A program made the translations under genes and the position numbers. Shown here one piece after another: positions 1 to 11,724 of a DNA stretch of 64,000 bases. The stretch's first letter is position 1; each line of letters opens with the position of its first letter. The stretch covers positions 234,996,994 through 235,060,993 of the forward strand of contig NC_066584.1 of the NCBI RefSeq assembly GCF_024323335.1. The letters run 5' to 3'. The notes beneath the pieces are model-generated. The model had not been told where the DNA came from. It saw only the letters and a list, made by a program, of their open reading frames with translations, and ran no database searches. The stretch comes from Lathyrus oleraceus (lineage: Eukaryota > Streptophyta > Magnoliopsida > Fabales > Fabaceae).

Positions 1-224
1 CTCCCCATCAAAACCTAAAGGCCATACTTTCCACATTATTGCAAATACTATGAGGTAAAAGGAATACCACTACAAAATATACCTTTCGTAACTTGTTATT
101 ACCTCAGATATTCAATCAACCGAAGTAATAAGTGATATTTAGGCACCTAAATTTTTTTATTAAAATATTTTCCACTACGATCCTTAATAACAATCATGGT
201 TAAAAGTAGGAAGGCGTCAATTTT

Positions 225-471
225 AACCACGGTTGAAATTCCAACCATGGTGAAAAATGATGTCTGGTCATGGGTTCAAATCCCAACACCAATATTTTTT
301 ATTTTTTATACTTATTTTTAAGCCATTTTTCACCACGGTTGGAATTCCAACCGTGGTGAAAAGTGGCGTTTGGTCATAGGTTCAAATCTCAACACCAATA
401 TTTTTTATTTTTTACTTATTTTTAAGCCACTTTTCACCACAGTTAGAATTTCAACCATAGTGAAAAGTGGT
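225..471. repeat. About 105-bp tandem repeat carrying palindromes
   Basis: Two and a half copies of a unit of about 105 bp begin near 225, 331 and 435. Each starts with a palindromic block. The middle copy is a perfect 28-bp palindrome at 331-358 (half-site CACCACGGTTGGAA). The block is followed by a shared segment containing TGGTCAT, GGTTCAAAT and CAACACCAATATTTTTT. The first and third copies are diverged. The arrangement resembles subterminal repeats of CACTA transposons. Confidence 0.75.
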
Positions 472-794
472 TCCTTTTTGTTTTTAAAGATATATAACAC
501 TCTTCGTTAATTCACTTTTTCCCTAGATGTACTTAGACAAACTTCATCTTCTGTCTCCAAACTTCTTCTATTTACGAAACATTATTCCTCCACTAAACCA
601 AAATTGAAAACATAATTTCTTCCATAAAAGAAACTCAAGAATACTTCTTCCATTAACGAGATTCGAAACTCCATCATCCCTTCTTGAAATTGAACTAGGC
701 ACGAAAATCATGGATTCGACTTAGAAACATTAGTTGTTTTTATTATGTCAGGTAAAATGTTCTTGTTTAACGATTCTATTTATTTATTTATTTT

Positions 795-873
795 GTTGTT
801 GTTGTTGTTGTTGTTTTTGTTATTACTCTCGTTCTTGTTCTTGTTCTTGTTGTTTTTGTTTTTGTTTTTGTTT

Positions 874-905
<32 letters not shown>

Positions 906-1137
906 CTTATAATTTTTATTATTGTTCTTGTTGTTGTTGTTGTTTTTGTTGGTCCTGTTGTTCTTATTGTTGTTCTTGTTCTTTTTATTGTTGTTGTTCT
1001 TGTTCTTGTTGTTCTTGCTCTTGTTGTTATTGTTGTTATTGTTATTGTTCTTGTTGTTTTTATTGTTATTGTTGTTGTTCTTGTTATTGTCCTTGTTGTT
1101 CTTAATGTTCTTATAGTTCTTATTGTTGTTGTTGTTG
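795..1137. repeat. TTG/TTC trinucleotide-rich low-complexity tract
   Basis: An imperfect (TTG)n/(TTC)n tract interrupted by TTA and TTT triplets. It gives an open frame of almost only Leu and Phe (922-1116), which is a composition artefact and not a gene. Confidence 0.9.
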
Positions 1138-1361
1138 TGTTAAAAATATTTAATATTATATATTGTGATGAAATTTATCAATATAGTCAAGCAAACCATG
1201 TGGAAAAAAATAAAAAATGCTGACAGGCCTTTCACTAGGGGTATTTAAAACATAGTTATATGTAGCGCACTCTAGTTTTCTACCACGGGCACTGGATCAT
1301 GGTTGTAAATAACCCACATATAATCATACCCTACCTAACAATGGTTGTTCAACCGTTATTA

Positions 1362-2900
1362 TAGATCTTTCACAACATTTGTCATATGTGTTTTTCATAG
1401 TATTGAAAGAAGCTCATGACATATGTAGGGACCGGTTAGGCCATTACCTTAATAAGAGTAGCTCTAATAGCATAGGAAAGGTTATTAGCTTTCTAAATAT
1501 TTATCTTATTTCTGATTATGTACTGCAGGAAGCTAAAGCTTCTGGTTTTTTATTGGCCTATATAAGTTGTTAAGCCCAAATAGATATCAATTCTATGAAC
1601 TATAGAAATACTCAGGATATTAGTAATAACATCTTTATGAATCTGATTCGTGTTAGAGTTGAACATCACCTGAGACTTATGGATGTTAATCTTTCCTCTT
1701 GAGCTTTCTTGTTAAATGTTGATGATAGTTAATAGAGTCATGGATTCCTTCTTCTCTTCCTTACAAAATATTAGATTGTCATCTATAAAAAATAAATGAG
1801 TAATATTAGGTGCCCCTTTAGTTATAGATATACCTGAGAGATTATTTGCATTTTGGGCATTTCTTATAAGATTTGAAAAACCATTATCCATAAAATACAG
1901 ATAAGGAGATCTGGGGTCTCCCTGTCTTATTACTCTGGTGGGGATTATATCGTGAGAAGGGTATCCATTAATAAGAATATATAAAGTAACCGTAGTGACA
2001 TAATTCATGATACAAGTGGTAAGGTTAGTAGGAAAACCAATATTGTAGAGAGTTTGTTCAATGAAAGACCAATCAAGCCTGTCGTAAGCCTTTTACATGT
2101 CCATTTTGATACCCACATACCCTTTACTTTTCCTAGTAGTCTTATTAATATATTTGAACACCTCATCAACAATCATAGCATTATCACTGATGAGTCTTTT
2201 ATGGACAAAATACCTTTGTTTCTCATTAATAATGGTAGGAAGAATAGGCTTGATTATGTTTGCAATGGTTTTAGTGATAGTCTTCATAATGACATTATAG
2301 AGCATTATATGTCTGTAATCACTAGGTTTTGAAGGGTTTTTAGTTTTAGGGACGATAAATGTGTTATTAAACCTTTTGGGATCCTACTTTTTGTTAAGAA
2401 TGTTATGAATGGTGGCTGATATATCATCACCCACTATAGTACAATAAGATTGATAAAATAGAGAAGGAATACCATTAAGACTCAGGGCAACATTAATTCT
2501 CAAATCCTTTGTGGCTAGGAAAACCTCTTATTGGGTGAAGGGAGCCTCCAACGTTTTAGTCATATCCTTATCAATTATGTTATTCTGGGTTCTACAGCAC
2601 TCAGGGTGATAAGTTAAATTATCAGCTCTTAATTGGTCTTTATAGAAAATCAAAATAATCTCCTGAGTATCCTCTTCCATGTAGATGATATCACAATTAC
2701 TTTTGATTATGGACTTAATCTTGTTCTTATTTCTCCTTTGGTTTACTTTTTGATGGAAAAAATTAGTATTCTTATTTCCATCTTTAAGTCAGTGATATTT
2801 AGCTCTTTGAGTCCACAAAATCTCTTTTTGATGAAGAAGTTTTCCAACTTATCTTGGATCTCATAAATCTGATTATAATACTTATTAAGGTGGTTTAAAT
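1362..2900 (-). pseudogene. LINE reverse transcriptase (broken)
   Basis: Minus-strand translation gives successive plant LINE RT blocks in more than one frame. The first, in the frame at 2093-2305, contains KPILPTIINEKQRYFVHKRL then ISDNAMIVDEVF, a version of the usual LISDN segment. At 1712-2008 are RQGDPRSPYL and FFIDDNLIFC, where the second replaces the catalytic FADD box, keeping both aspartates. From about 1700 down to 1362 a further stretch gives HKSQV, YLGL and PTYVMSFF, typical of the RT C-terminal thumb region. In-frame stops (for example before KTRSF) and frame changes show it is inactive. No RNase H domain follows. Confidence 0.85.
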
Positions 2901-2901
2901 C

Positions 2902-3412
2902 TTAAATATGTTTAAGAGTTCTAGTAAGTTTGTTGATCTCTCTAGCCAAATTTCCAAACTTTCTCTTTCCCCATCCCCACAAAGCATCCAGAGTACAGTG
3001 AAGCTTGTTTTTAGGATCACTATTATAAGTAGTTTTCCAACTTTTACTTATAATATCATCAATTTTAGGATTCTCCATCCACAACTTTTCAAATCTTTTA
3101 GGCTTATCTTTAGGGTTTATATTGATTTTATGGTATGGGTCTGAGTTAAACTCAAGAATGATAGGGTTATGGTCATATCTAGTCTTGGGAATGTAAGTAT
3201 TATTAAAGTAGGGGAAAAACTCTCCCAACCCTGGTTAGCCATAATTCTATTCAGCCTAACAAAAATGAAATTGTTTCCTTGTTGATTATTGCACCAGGTC
3301 TCCATATTTCATGTATAACCTAATTCAACCAATTGGAAATCAACAAAAGTAGTTTTAATAATGAGTTAGGTTAGGATCTAAAGGATTTCCCCCAATTTTT
3401 TCCTTATCACAA
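2902..3412 (-). pseudogene. LINE endonuclease, C-terminal half (broken)
   Basis: Two overlapping minus frames (3117-3305 and 2902-3228) match the end of an APE-like LINE endonuclease. METWCNNQQGNNFIFVRLNR corresponds to the family's 'TWCNNQ...RLDR' segment, and the next frame gives YDHNPIILEF, corresponding to 'SDHxPI', the conserved SDH motif, here with Tyr for Ser. The frame shift between them and further stops upstream show decay. The N-terminal half continues at 5278-5739 beyond the solo LTR, and the reading frame across the insertion is compatible with one coding sequence. Confidence 0.8.
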
Positions 3413-3414
3413 GA

Positions 3415-5279
3415 TGTCGTACCCTAAATTGTTCCCGCATGTTTTTTTATCTTTTATTTTTAGCATTTAAAAAAAATGAAAAAAATCGAAAGTGTATGTC
3501 AGTTTAAATGGTAAGTGTCTAAGAATGTTAAATACAGGGTCATGTTTTTTCCTTATCTTTTATTTTTTCCTTTTCATTTTGGTTATTTATTAAAAAAAGG
3601 TGAAAAAGTCAAATGTTGACTTTTTTGAATTTTTAAATATATATCTTTTTTAATTTTTAGGCATTTTTTAAAATTTAATTTTTCATTTAATTCATTTTTA
3701 TATACACCAAATAACCAAAAAATCATAAAAATATAAAAGTATCTCACAATTTGTCATTCCCATTTTCTGATTAGTCACATTTTGGCAAACTTGTTTCTGA
3801 TTGGTCATGCTTTGTCATAATGACTTTTGATTGGTCAAAATTTGTCAGATTGTTGATCAAGAAAAATAAGAGAATATATGATATTATTATTTTATTTTTT
3901 GTCTTTTAACCTAGTTTTTTCACATTATAAATACACATTTGTTTCTACACATTTTTCCATCCATAATCAACCATTCTCAAAGCTCTATTCAAACCACCAT
4001 CCTTCATATCTCCATAATCTTAAACACCATTCTCCATCATATTGCCACATTATTTTTGTTTTTTTTGCCTTTTATTATCTTTTATTATTTTGATTTTATA
4101 TTTAATTATGTTTTATTATTTTAATTTTATATTTAATTATGTAAGGTCAAAATTAGGGTTAGATTTTACGTTGGGTTTGGGCTCTCACCTTTTATGATTC
4201 AAGCCCTTTCCATGTTTCTACTACACCCCTTTAGCTTCTTTTTTTTAATAATTTAATTTATTTCATTTAATTGATTTATTTTCTTAATCATTTATTCAAA
4301 ATGCAAAAAATAATTTATTTAGTAAATTCATTTAACCTAGTTTTTTTAAACCAATATTCAAAAATACCAAAAACATGTCCCTTTCATTAGGTTCTTCTAT
4401 TTAATTAGCCTTTTAAAAATTATTTTAGTTTATTAGGTTAGTTAATCTTTTTATTAAAAAAATATAAAAAAAAAGTAATTAATTAAAAAACTCAAAAACA
4501 TGTATTTATCTCTTTTAAGTCAAATATTAATTTAGTTGTACAATCTCTAGGTTTTGCCCGTTTAAAATATTCATTTGTATATAAACTCGTAAATATTTCA
4601 CAATACTTATACATAGGTCACTAACACAAAGTTAATTCGAATAATCAAAAACAAAAACTTCTTTTTTTTCCACAACTTAAATTCATCTCAACTCATCAAA
4701 CCATTTTTTCGGTCGTTTTTCTCTTAAACCAAACTTTTTCATAAAAGAATAGTCTGATTCATTTAACGCGAATACAAACAATACTTAAGCCTCAATCGTG
4801 CAAGCATACATGCAGACTTTTAACCGCTAAAATATGATCTAACACTATTCTCTAAAATCAAACAACCCACAAATATCTTTTACACTAACTACGAAGCTTT
4901 GACTTTCTCATTGCACTTTGAAAATACTTAGGCACAAAGTTTTGAAACTCTGGCAAGCACAAGAATAAAAAACTAACATTTTCCCTCTTTAAATCTTTTG
5001 TAAATATCCTTTTTAATGAATAAATAAAACGATTGCAAACATTCTCTTAAGAACACTTAACCCTAGCCTATTAGGAGGTTCTCGTTGAGTACAATGGATG
5101 TGAGGGGTGTTAATACCTTCCCCCCACATAACCGACTCCCGAATCCTCAACTAGTTGTGATGACCTTGTTTTATTTCTTTAAGGGTTTTATTGACGTTTC
5201 CCTTTAAATGAAAACTTTGGTGGCAACTCTGTGTCTATTTCGAGCATTTAGACACTCGGGTATTTTTTGCATCGAGACA
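3415..5279 (+). mobile_element. Solo LTR of a Tat/Ogre-like Ty3/gypsy element
   Basis: The stretch begins TGTCGTACCC and ends CGAGACA, giving TG...CA termini with short inverted TGTC/GACA ends. The 3' part has typical legume Ogre-type U5 sequence: a 'TTAATACCTTCCCCCCACATA' type segment near 5110 and GGTGGCAACTCTG near 5220. No gag, pol or second LTR is present, so it looks like a solo LTR left by LTR-LTR recombination. The flanks are CAAGA (3410-3414) and CAATG (5280-5284), an imperfect 5-bp duplication; the LINE endonuclease frame fits if one copy is removed. Nothing in it is coding, and the small frames at 3878-4124 are spurious. Confidence 0.75.
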
Positions 5280-5739
5280 CAATGGATAATATTAAGATCA
5301 CCAAAAATGAGCCAGTTAGATTAGTTATGTCTTTGAGCCAAATTATTAATCAAGTTACAAGTGAGAGTTTTTTATTTCTTTTAGGATAACCATTGATGCC
5401 AGTACCTCTCAAAATAAAATTGTTCATACTAAAATTACTACACATTATATAAAAATCAATCATATTCTTACTAGAATTGAGAATGTCAAGATTTGCATAT
5501 TTTCTCTAGAGAAAAGTAAGACCACCTGGCTTTCCTAGACCATTATTACCACAACTAACATTATGAATATTGGTTAAGATGCCAATGTTCATTAAAATAT
5601 TACACACATTATCAGGATTGCACTTTTTAGTATCAGATAAAAACAAAATACTAGGAGCGTGCGACCTTAACATTTGTTTGAGATATCTGAAGGTTTGGGG
5701 GTTTCCTAATCCTCTACAATTCCAAGAAAGCAATTTCAT
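5278..5739 (-). pseudogene. LINE endonuclease, N-terminal half (broken)
   Basis: The minus frame starting at 5739 begins MKLLSWNCRGLGNPQTFRYL, the diagnostic N-terminus of plant LINE APE endonucleases (NCRGLGN, with the metal-binding Asn). It continues with ILFLSDTKK, where the catalytic E of the ET(K) motif is replaced by D. After a stop at 5506, other frames carry the domain on to the solo LTR at 5279, with WLIFGDLN (the GDFN box) right at the junction. The changed catalytic residue and the stops indicate loss of function. Confidence 0.85.
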
Positions 5740-5799
5740 CCTTAATTGGGAGTTAATCCATGAGGCTAACCACGTTCAATGTTAGAGAACTAGTTTGGT

Positions 5800-6641
5800 G
5801 ATTTATGTTATCTTCTAATCCTAGGATTATTCTTTTCTTATGTTGGTTGTTAGGGACCATATCCTTACTCTCATTAGTTTCCTCCCCCTCACCCATGGTT
5901 AGAAGAGCCTTTTGTTCTTGGATAACCTTGAGGATAGAACTATGTAGACTAACATTAGGCTTGTTGAGAGGGTTACTACTGAATCTTCTTTCTGCATAAG
6001 GAATCTAGCATTTACCTGGTTGATTAGCTTTCATCCATGGACCCAAATGATTTATCTATGTTATTCCATGGCTTTCAGGCACAACTTTTTAGCAATGATC
6101 CTCACTGTGCCCCATATATCTACAGTAAAAATAGAACATAAGTAATTTTTCATAGCAAAAATCTATCCAAGTGACACTATTGTTCTTACTTCCTATGTAC
6201 ATCCCAAGCATAATAGGTATATTAGTGCTTAAGTTGACTCTGATCTTCACAATTGTAGTTTTGTTTGGCATGTCAAAAATGTATGCTTCCAATACATCTC
6301 TAAGTTTTTCTCCTAGTTTGAGACCCATTTGGATCATTTTACCATTGATGCCCCCTTCCCCCATATCTGAACCCACATAGGGAAATTGAGAATTCATGTT
6401 TGCCCATAGATGTTTTTCCTGAAGAATTAACCATGAATTACTTGACATCCAAGGGCCTCATTTAAAAATTCACTTATGATCTTCAATCTTATCCATGGAA
6501 ATATTGAATATGCTTATTTAGACTTCTTTTATGTTGGCTAGAGCTTAATACAATGACCCTCTATGGATGGGTTTTTCTGTCACTATCTTTCCTTGGGTAC
6601 TAATATTGCACTTTCATCAGGTTCTTGGATTTCCTCCCTAT
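5800..6641 (-). pseudogene. LINE ORF1 nucleic-acid-binding protein (partial, broken)
   Basis: The minus frame 6448-6089 resembles the central and C-terminal part of plant LINE ORF1 proteins (DUF4283 followed by a zf-CCHC_4 type knuckle). It has MYIGSKNNSVTWIDFCYEKL, then FYFCRYMGHSEDHC-like residues; the native pattern is CxxCGxxGHxxxxC and the first Cys is lost. Sequence downstream to about 5800 shows no clear domain and is probably the low-complexity tail before the endonuclease. The upstream side is truncated at 6641 by the Ogre LTR terminus. Confidence 0.65.
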
Positions 6642-8691
6642 TGTCTCTATCGGGGTTTCGGATAACGAGTGAACTGGATGGACTGAACGAAAAGATCAGT
6701 GGAGTCTCCACCAAATTTTATTTTATGTGCCTCCATTGGAGAGGCAAGGGGAAATAATCGATAAAACCCTCAAAAAAGACAAGTGTACAGGAAGCGCTAT
6801 GAAAAAGGAATAAGGAATCAATTTCGCAACCGAGATTAGGGTTCGGGAGTCGGTTACACAAGGGGAAGGTATTATCTCGTCATTGTTTTTATTTTCAAAA
6901 GAATGTGTGAAAGAGGGGGTGTTTTTGTTATTATAGTGCTCGCCAAGGATTGGGGCCCTTGTGCCTATGTATCACTCATTCGGGGATGAGGAATTAGAGC
7001 TCTATAGTTCATAGTAGAAAATATTTGTGTGTTGGTTGATTTTACCTTTGAAAAAAAAGTTTTTGGGCTAGTGCCCTAAGGCACGAAAATAAGATTTGAT
7101 AGGTTATATTGATTTCACCTTAAACAAGGGTTTATGAAAAGAGTTTGTTATTAGATTTCACTAAAGTATATGGGCGGAGGTGATTATTCTAGATAACAAG
7201 CCAAGCGTATTGTATCTAAAATAATTAGAGTGAGGGTAAGAATGCTCAATTATCACTCATTCTCCACCACTTAAGGCTCATGGTGCACAATACTAATCGT
7301 AGTTATTAAGTACTTTGAGTTTGATTAAGAAAAAACTGCTTGACGTTGGATCAGGGGTTTGTTTGTTTGATTGAGAAATATGGCTTATGCAACATGAATG
7401 AAAAGTAACCATCAAGGAAATAAAAGGGTCTCATTTTAAGGTAGCTCAAGAGAAAGCCTTGTGTTTGAAAAAGTGTGACCTATGCTAAACAAAGGATAAT
7501 GGTCTAACAAACATGTCCGCCAAAGGTGGTGCCATGATGTCATTCTTAAAACCAGAATGTAAGTTACAGATGAAACCCAAGTGTTTACAAAGTATCACAA
7601 AGAAAGTAATGAAAGGCCTCCAAGCTAAGGTCCTACACGGGATCCTCTAAGTCCAAGTGATTAAGTGTTTTTGGTGTTTTAATTTTATCATGTTTTGGTT
7701 GTATTTGAACTATGAAAATAATAAAGCATAATAGTAAAGTGTGTATGATGAGTTTGTACAATGATAATGATAATTAATAATTAAATGTAAATGACATAAT
7801 AAGTTAAGAACAATAATAACAATGATAATAATAGTAACAAAAGGTTAGTAGTAATCAAAGTTAAAAAAGTCAAAGTTAGGGTTATGGATAACTTTTGGGG
7901 ATTATCTATCTTTAGGTAAATAGATTCAAAATATGGCGCATCAAGAGATAACTTATCACTGATGGAAAGTAAGGAAGATGATCAATGGATCAACTTACCC
8001 TAGATTTGCCACAATGAAAGTTGTTCAACCTCAAGTCCATCTATCAATAGATTGACAAAAAGATAACTATACAACCCAAAATTGAGTGATTGATTTTAGT
8101 TTTTTCGGTTAACAAGTTATATATTGAACCATATGAAATATTAACAAGTTATGAGGACCAAATGAAATATCAACAAGTTAGATTGTTAGTATAAGCAAGC
8201 CAAAATGATAAATAAGCAATGTATAGAAGGGTTAATGGGTTAGCATAAATCAAATGAAAAGGCAATGTATCAGATGAATCCATAACTATACCATTAAGAC
8301 TCATCTATAAGTCAAATGATCCAAGTTGGATGGTGTAGGGATAACCTATCCATGATTCAAAGTCCCATGAACGAACATTTGATCATCGATTAGGAGGTTT
8401 AAAACAAGGAAGATTCAATCAATCCTCATCAAGCCAATATCATGACAAAGGATAGATTTCATTGGGCCTTAACTTCAAGACCTTAAAAGTCCAATAAAAA
8501 TAATCCAAATAAAGTAAATAAAATCACCATTAAATTCTAGAGGCAAAAAAATAAGGGGGGGGGGTGATGTTCAACATTTTTTCTAAATAATAAAAATGAG
8601 AGTGTAAAAAAAACTCAAAAGAGAAAATCAAAATGGAAAAATAAAATAACAAAATAACATAAAAAAAGGAAAAAAAATATGGTCAGGGTGC
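6642..8691 (-). repeat. Ogre 3' LTR, distal (R/U5-side) part
   Basis: On the minus strand this ends ...GATAGAGACA at 6642, after U5-like sequence near 6715-6735 (GGTGGAGACTCCACTG) and the 'ATACCTTCCCC...GTAACCGACTCCC' segment near 6850-6885 that is also found in the solo LTR at 5100-5150. Apart from a G run at 8557-8566 it contains no gene. Its other part is 37116-39486. The two were one LTR before element A inserted, as shown by the GGTGC duplication flanking A. Confidence 0.75.
8661..8691 (-). mobile_element. 3' tail of tRNA-related SINE-like sequence
   Basis: On the minus strand this continues the tRNA-like sequence at 37121-37193 across the element A insertion: GCACCCTGACC followed by a T-rich run, like the T-rich 3' end of some plant SINEs. 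The assignment depends on joining the two flanks of element A. Confidence 0.45.
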
Positions 8692-9333
8692 TGTTAGCTG
8701 ACAAATTTCGTCCAAAGAAGGAAACACATGGTCGATTAGAAAATTCGTCGAAAGATTAGGTCGATGAGGAAAACTGAAAATCTAGGGTCGACATAAAAAG
8801 GGCCAGTCGAAGTCGAAGGATATCACTCCATGATGAGGAGCGATCGTGGATGGCCGAAACATGGGTAGTTACCTACCTACATGGGAGAAGTGGGCCGATA
8901 CGTGTCATCTCGAGACAGATTTGCAACCTCCCAACGGTTAATTTTTACTAGTATTTAAGCAAGTTGTAGGGATCATTTCAAAGGTGTCATTTTTAGAATT
9001 TGCAGTAGGAGTACACTTGAAGTACCAAAGAGTTTATTTGAAAAGACTTATCTCCCTACGAAAAATGTACTTTTGCTTCCACTTATATTTATCAGTCATT
9101 TAACTTACCAAATTGTCTTTATATTGTTGCCTTTACTTCCACCATACTTTTTTCTTTTATTGCATTTATTTTACTGTATTTTCAACTCACCAAGAGTTAT
9201 ATTCACTCCTTTCAAACATTCCAAAGACTTTGCCAACTAAACCACCATACACTCAACACTAAGTTTAGGACTTTGTAGCCGGTCCTGCAAGTAACCCTCT
9301 GATAAGAAGGCTAGAGATTGTTGGCGAAAAACA
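8692..9333 (+). repeat. Element A 5' LTR
   Basis: Starts TGTTAGCTGA and ends GCGAAAAACA, 642 bp, the same length as the 3' copy at 36474-37115 and about 91% identical by eye. It matches the 3' LTR from end to end with no indel that I could see. Confidence 0.95.
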
Positions 9334-9334
9334 A

Positions 9335-9353
9335 ATTGGCACACCCAGTGGGA
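9335..9353 (+). other. Element A primer binding site (probable)
   Basis: ATTGGCACACCCAGTGGGA lies two bases after the end of the 5' LTR, in the position where a host tRNA 3' end would prime minus-strand DNA synthesis. Similar TTGGCAC...GTGGGAC sites follow other legume gypsy LTRs. I cannot assign the tRNA with confidence. Confidence 0.65.
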
Positions 9354-9419
9354 CATCGATGTGTTTAGTGTATGCGACTACGCAGTGGCAAAATGATATC
9401 TCCTTAACTATAAGAAGAG

Positions 9420-11440
9420 ACATCTTCGGATGGAGACACATCGACGTCACAGACGGCCGATGTCGGTTCCAGCGTGACGTCGACGATTTCGAAAGCATTT
9501 GTAGGTCCAATTCTAACACCATGTCAGCCACAAACACTGACACCAACATCAACGGGAACTTCTGATAAATACATGCCCAACTTTACCGTCCTCATACACA
9601 GGACATTGGGAATGCCGACTGAGTTTATGGAAAGTATGCACAATCTCGGTTCGACCTTCGGCGAAACATCATCATTGCCATTCCCATGTTACCAGGGGTT
9701 AGGACCTTTGGAAGCCCTATTAGGTCGACCCCCAGGTTTTGGATTGGCATCCGAGTCGGTCCCAACTTTTACGTCGAGTTCTGTCGCTGTTATGAGACAG
9801 TAGATGGACAAGAGTAACCATGAAATGGTCCATATGCTAACGCAGCAAATGGGCACCATCCTTAGGCCTTTGATCCAAGATTCGACACAGAGTTACCAGC
9901 AATTGGCAACTCAAATGACAAGGATATGCGACTTTTTAGGGGCTCCAAAGGCGCCGATTTGTAAGAATCCAACGCCTCCTCCTCGACTGAAAACCTCGGC
10001 CCGACAAGAGGAAATGACGAACAATACGGTCGAACAAGAATATTAGGAATTTAAACAGATCCCAACGGTGGAACGAAGGCCTTCCGTGGTTTTGGTCAAC
10101 AGAAACTAGGATCCCGACCATTTGGTCAGGTAGATTCGACACAAGGCAGACGTTGGGGAGCAAAACCCAGAGGTTGTCGTCGAACGGATCATAGTACAAA
10201 ATGGAATAAGCCCAGGCCTACAATGGCCAACTTAATCTTCACCCTTTCCAGACTTTGTCTTACAAACAGAACTACCTAGGGGATGGAAAGTCCCGAAATT
10301 TACCAAGTTCGCTGGGGATACTGAGGAGTCCACCGTTGAACATATTTCCAAGTATAAGTCTGAGGCTAGAGACATAGGGAATAATGAAGATTTAAAGTTA
10401 AAATACTTCCCAAGTTCTCTTACAAAAAAACGCGTTTACATGGTTCACAACACTAGCTCCACAGTCGATCCAAATGCGGACACAGTTGGAGAGATTATTC
10501 CATGAACAATTCTACATGGGGAAGTCAAAGATTAGTCTTAAAGAACTAGTCCGCTTGAAACGAAGGGCTACTGAGTCGGTTGACCAGTACTTAAACAGGT
10601 TTAGACTGTTGAAAGCACGATGATATCCCTGAGCACGAGTTAGTTGAGATAGAAGCCGGGGGTTTAGATTATTCTATAAGGAAAAATATAGATACTCAGT
10701 ATCTTAGACATATGGACCAATTGGATGACAGAGTTCGACGCATCGAACACCTGAAAGCTGAGAAGACCAAAACGGGTTAATATCATAAGAAATAAAAAAT
10801 ATCTTATATTACAATTGAAGGGTGCTATTTTCGACGATGAAGAGTTAATCGACAAAAGCGAGGTTAACGTGGCAGAACTTAAGCCCAGACCTCCATACAC
10901 GTGTAAGGTTTTAAAGCCCTCGAATAGGAAAACCCCATCGAAGCTGAGAAAACTGATAAGTACGTAGCTAAAACTTATACGTTCCTTGGTCACAAAACTT
11001 ACTAATGTGTTCTTTTCAGGGATTTAATGCAAAAGGCTTTGAAAGAAGGAAGGCTTCAATTTGGTGAAAGGCCAAAGATGCAGGTGGACTCTGACCCCCT
11101 GAAGATGGAAAAAGATTTATATTCAGAGCCTCTCTAATGTATGATGGTCGAGACTACTGAGGGTCTCTTGGAGGCTTCCGATGTGGCATCCTTGGCTAAG
11201 TCTTTTGAAGTACTGATGGTTGAAACTACAAAGGGCTTCAATAGTAAGGCCTAAAACCAATCGGAGTCAGCCTACCCCCAACCAGGTGAAAGTTTATCAG
11301 ACTTACAAGAGAAGTGTATACTAAATGGTTCAAAAGCTCTATTATGTCCTAAGTGCAGTGTGGTATTCAACGGGAAGACCGCCAAAAGATTGGAGGCTGA
11401 AAACAAGGCATTGGAGGAAGAGAAACCTATCATCCCACGA
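9420..11440 (+). pseudogene. Element A gag (broken)
   Basis: Gag forms the virus-like particle. A frame from about 9420 to 10046 carries a Ser/Thr-rich N-terminus, is stopped by TAG at 9801-9803 and reopens at MDKSNHEMVH. The Retrotrans_gag core follows at about 10270-10740. It contains KFTKFAGDTEESTVEHI and LKYFPSSLTK, characteristic of Tat-lineage gag, and then shifts frame with several stops. Near 11340-11410 a CPKCSVVFNG...LEAENKALEEE segment matches the family's Cys-containing linker before protease. No single frame spans the gene. Confidence 0.85.
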
Positions 11441-11724
11441 TTCGTGTTCGACAAACATTGAATACAAGAGGCAGTTTCAACGTCCCCGACCCAAGACTTT
11501 CATCCCACCGAGTGACGTTCCACAGGAAAAGTGGATAGAGTCAGTCAGCCAAAAAGGGGGAAAATCCAAAGTGGAGAGTGTTGGAGAAAGAAACAGTATC
11601 TTCGGAGAAGAAAATGGGATACATGGTATCTCCCAACTACAAAGGGAAGAACCCAATGACCAGGACACAATAAAGGCGTTACCAGTGGAACAAAAAAGCT
11701 GGGAAGGATGTCACAACTCCACAT

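Larger units (their letters stand above)
68..1360. mobile_element. Possible CACTA-type DNA transposon end or fragment
   Basis: A CACTACAAAA string at 68-77 matches the usual start of plant CACTA (En/Spm) terminal inverted repeats. It is followed by repeated hairpin-forming units (225-471), as expected of CACTA subterminal repeats, and by a TATA-like stretch near 488-494. No matching TTTTGTAGTG end is visible before the LINE begins near 1360, and no transposase reading frame is seen. The right boundary is set only by where LINE coding homology starts. It could equally be unrelated AT-rich repeat DNA. Confidence 0.3.
1360..6641 (-). mobile_element. Degenerate non-LTR retrotransposon (plant LINE), interrupted
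   Basis: Reading the minus strand from 6641 to 1360 gives the order expected of an L1-type plant LINE: ORF1 with a CCHC-type knuckle, an APE-like endonuclease, then reverse transcriptase. All frames contain stops and shifts. A solo LTR (3415-5279) splits the endonuclease. The 5' side is cut at 6641, where the end of the Ogre LTR begins, so the rest of ORF1 probably lies beyond the far side of that Ogre, outside the window. The 3' side loses recognisable coding near 1360, so the RNase H and tail are missing or unrecognisable. Confidence 0.85.

Noticed and set aside
922..1116. 64-codon frame of Leu and Phe, looking like a membrane peptide
   Set aside because: It is the translation of a TTG/TTC low-complexity tract with no start context or homology.
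8557..8566. G-quadruplex or telomere-like G run
   Set aside because: A single run of G without the further runs needed for a quadruplex, and no telomeric TTTAGGG repeats nearby.
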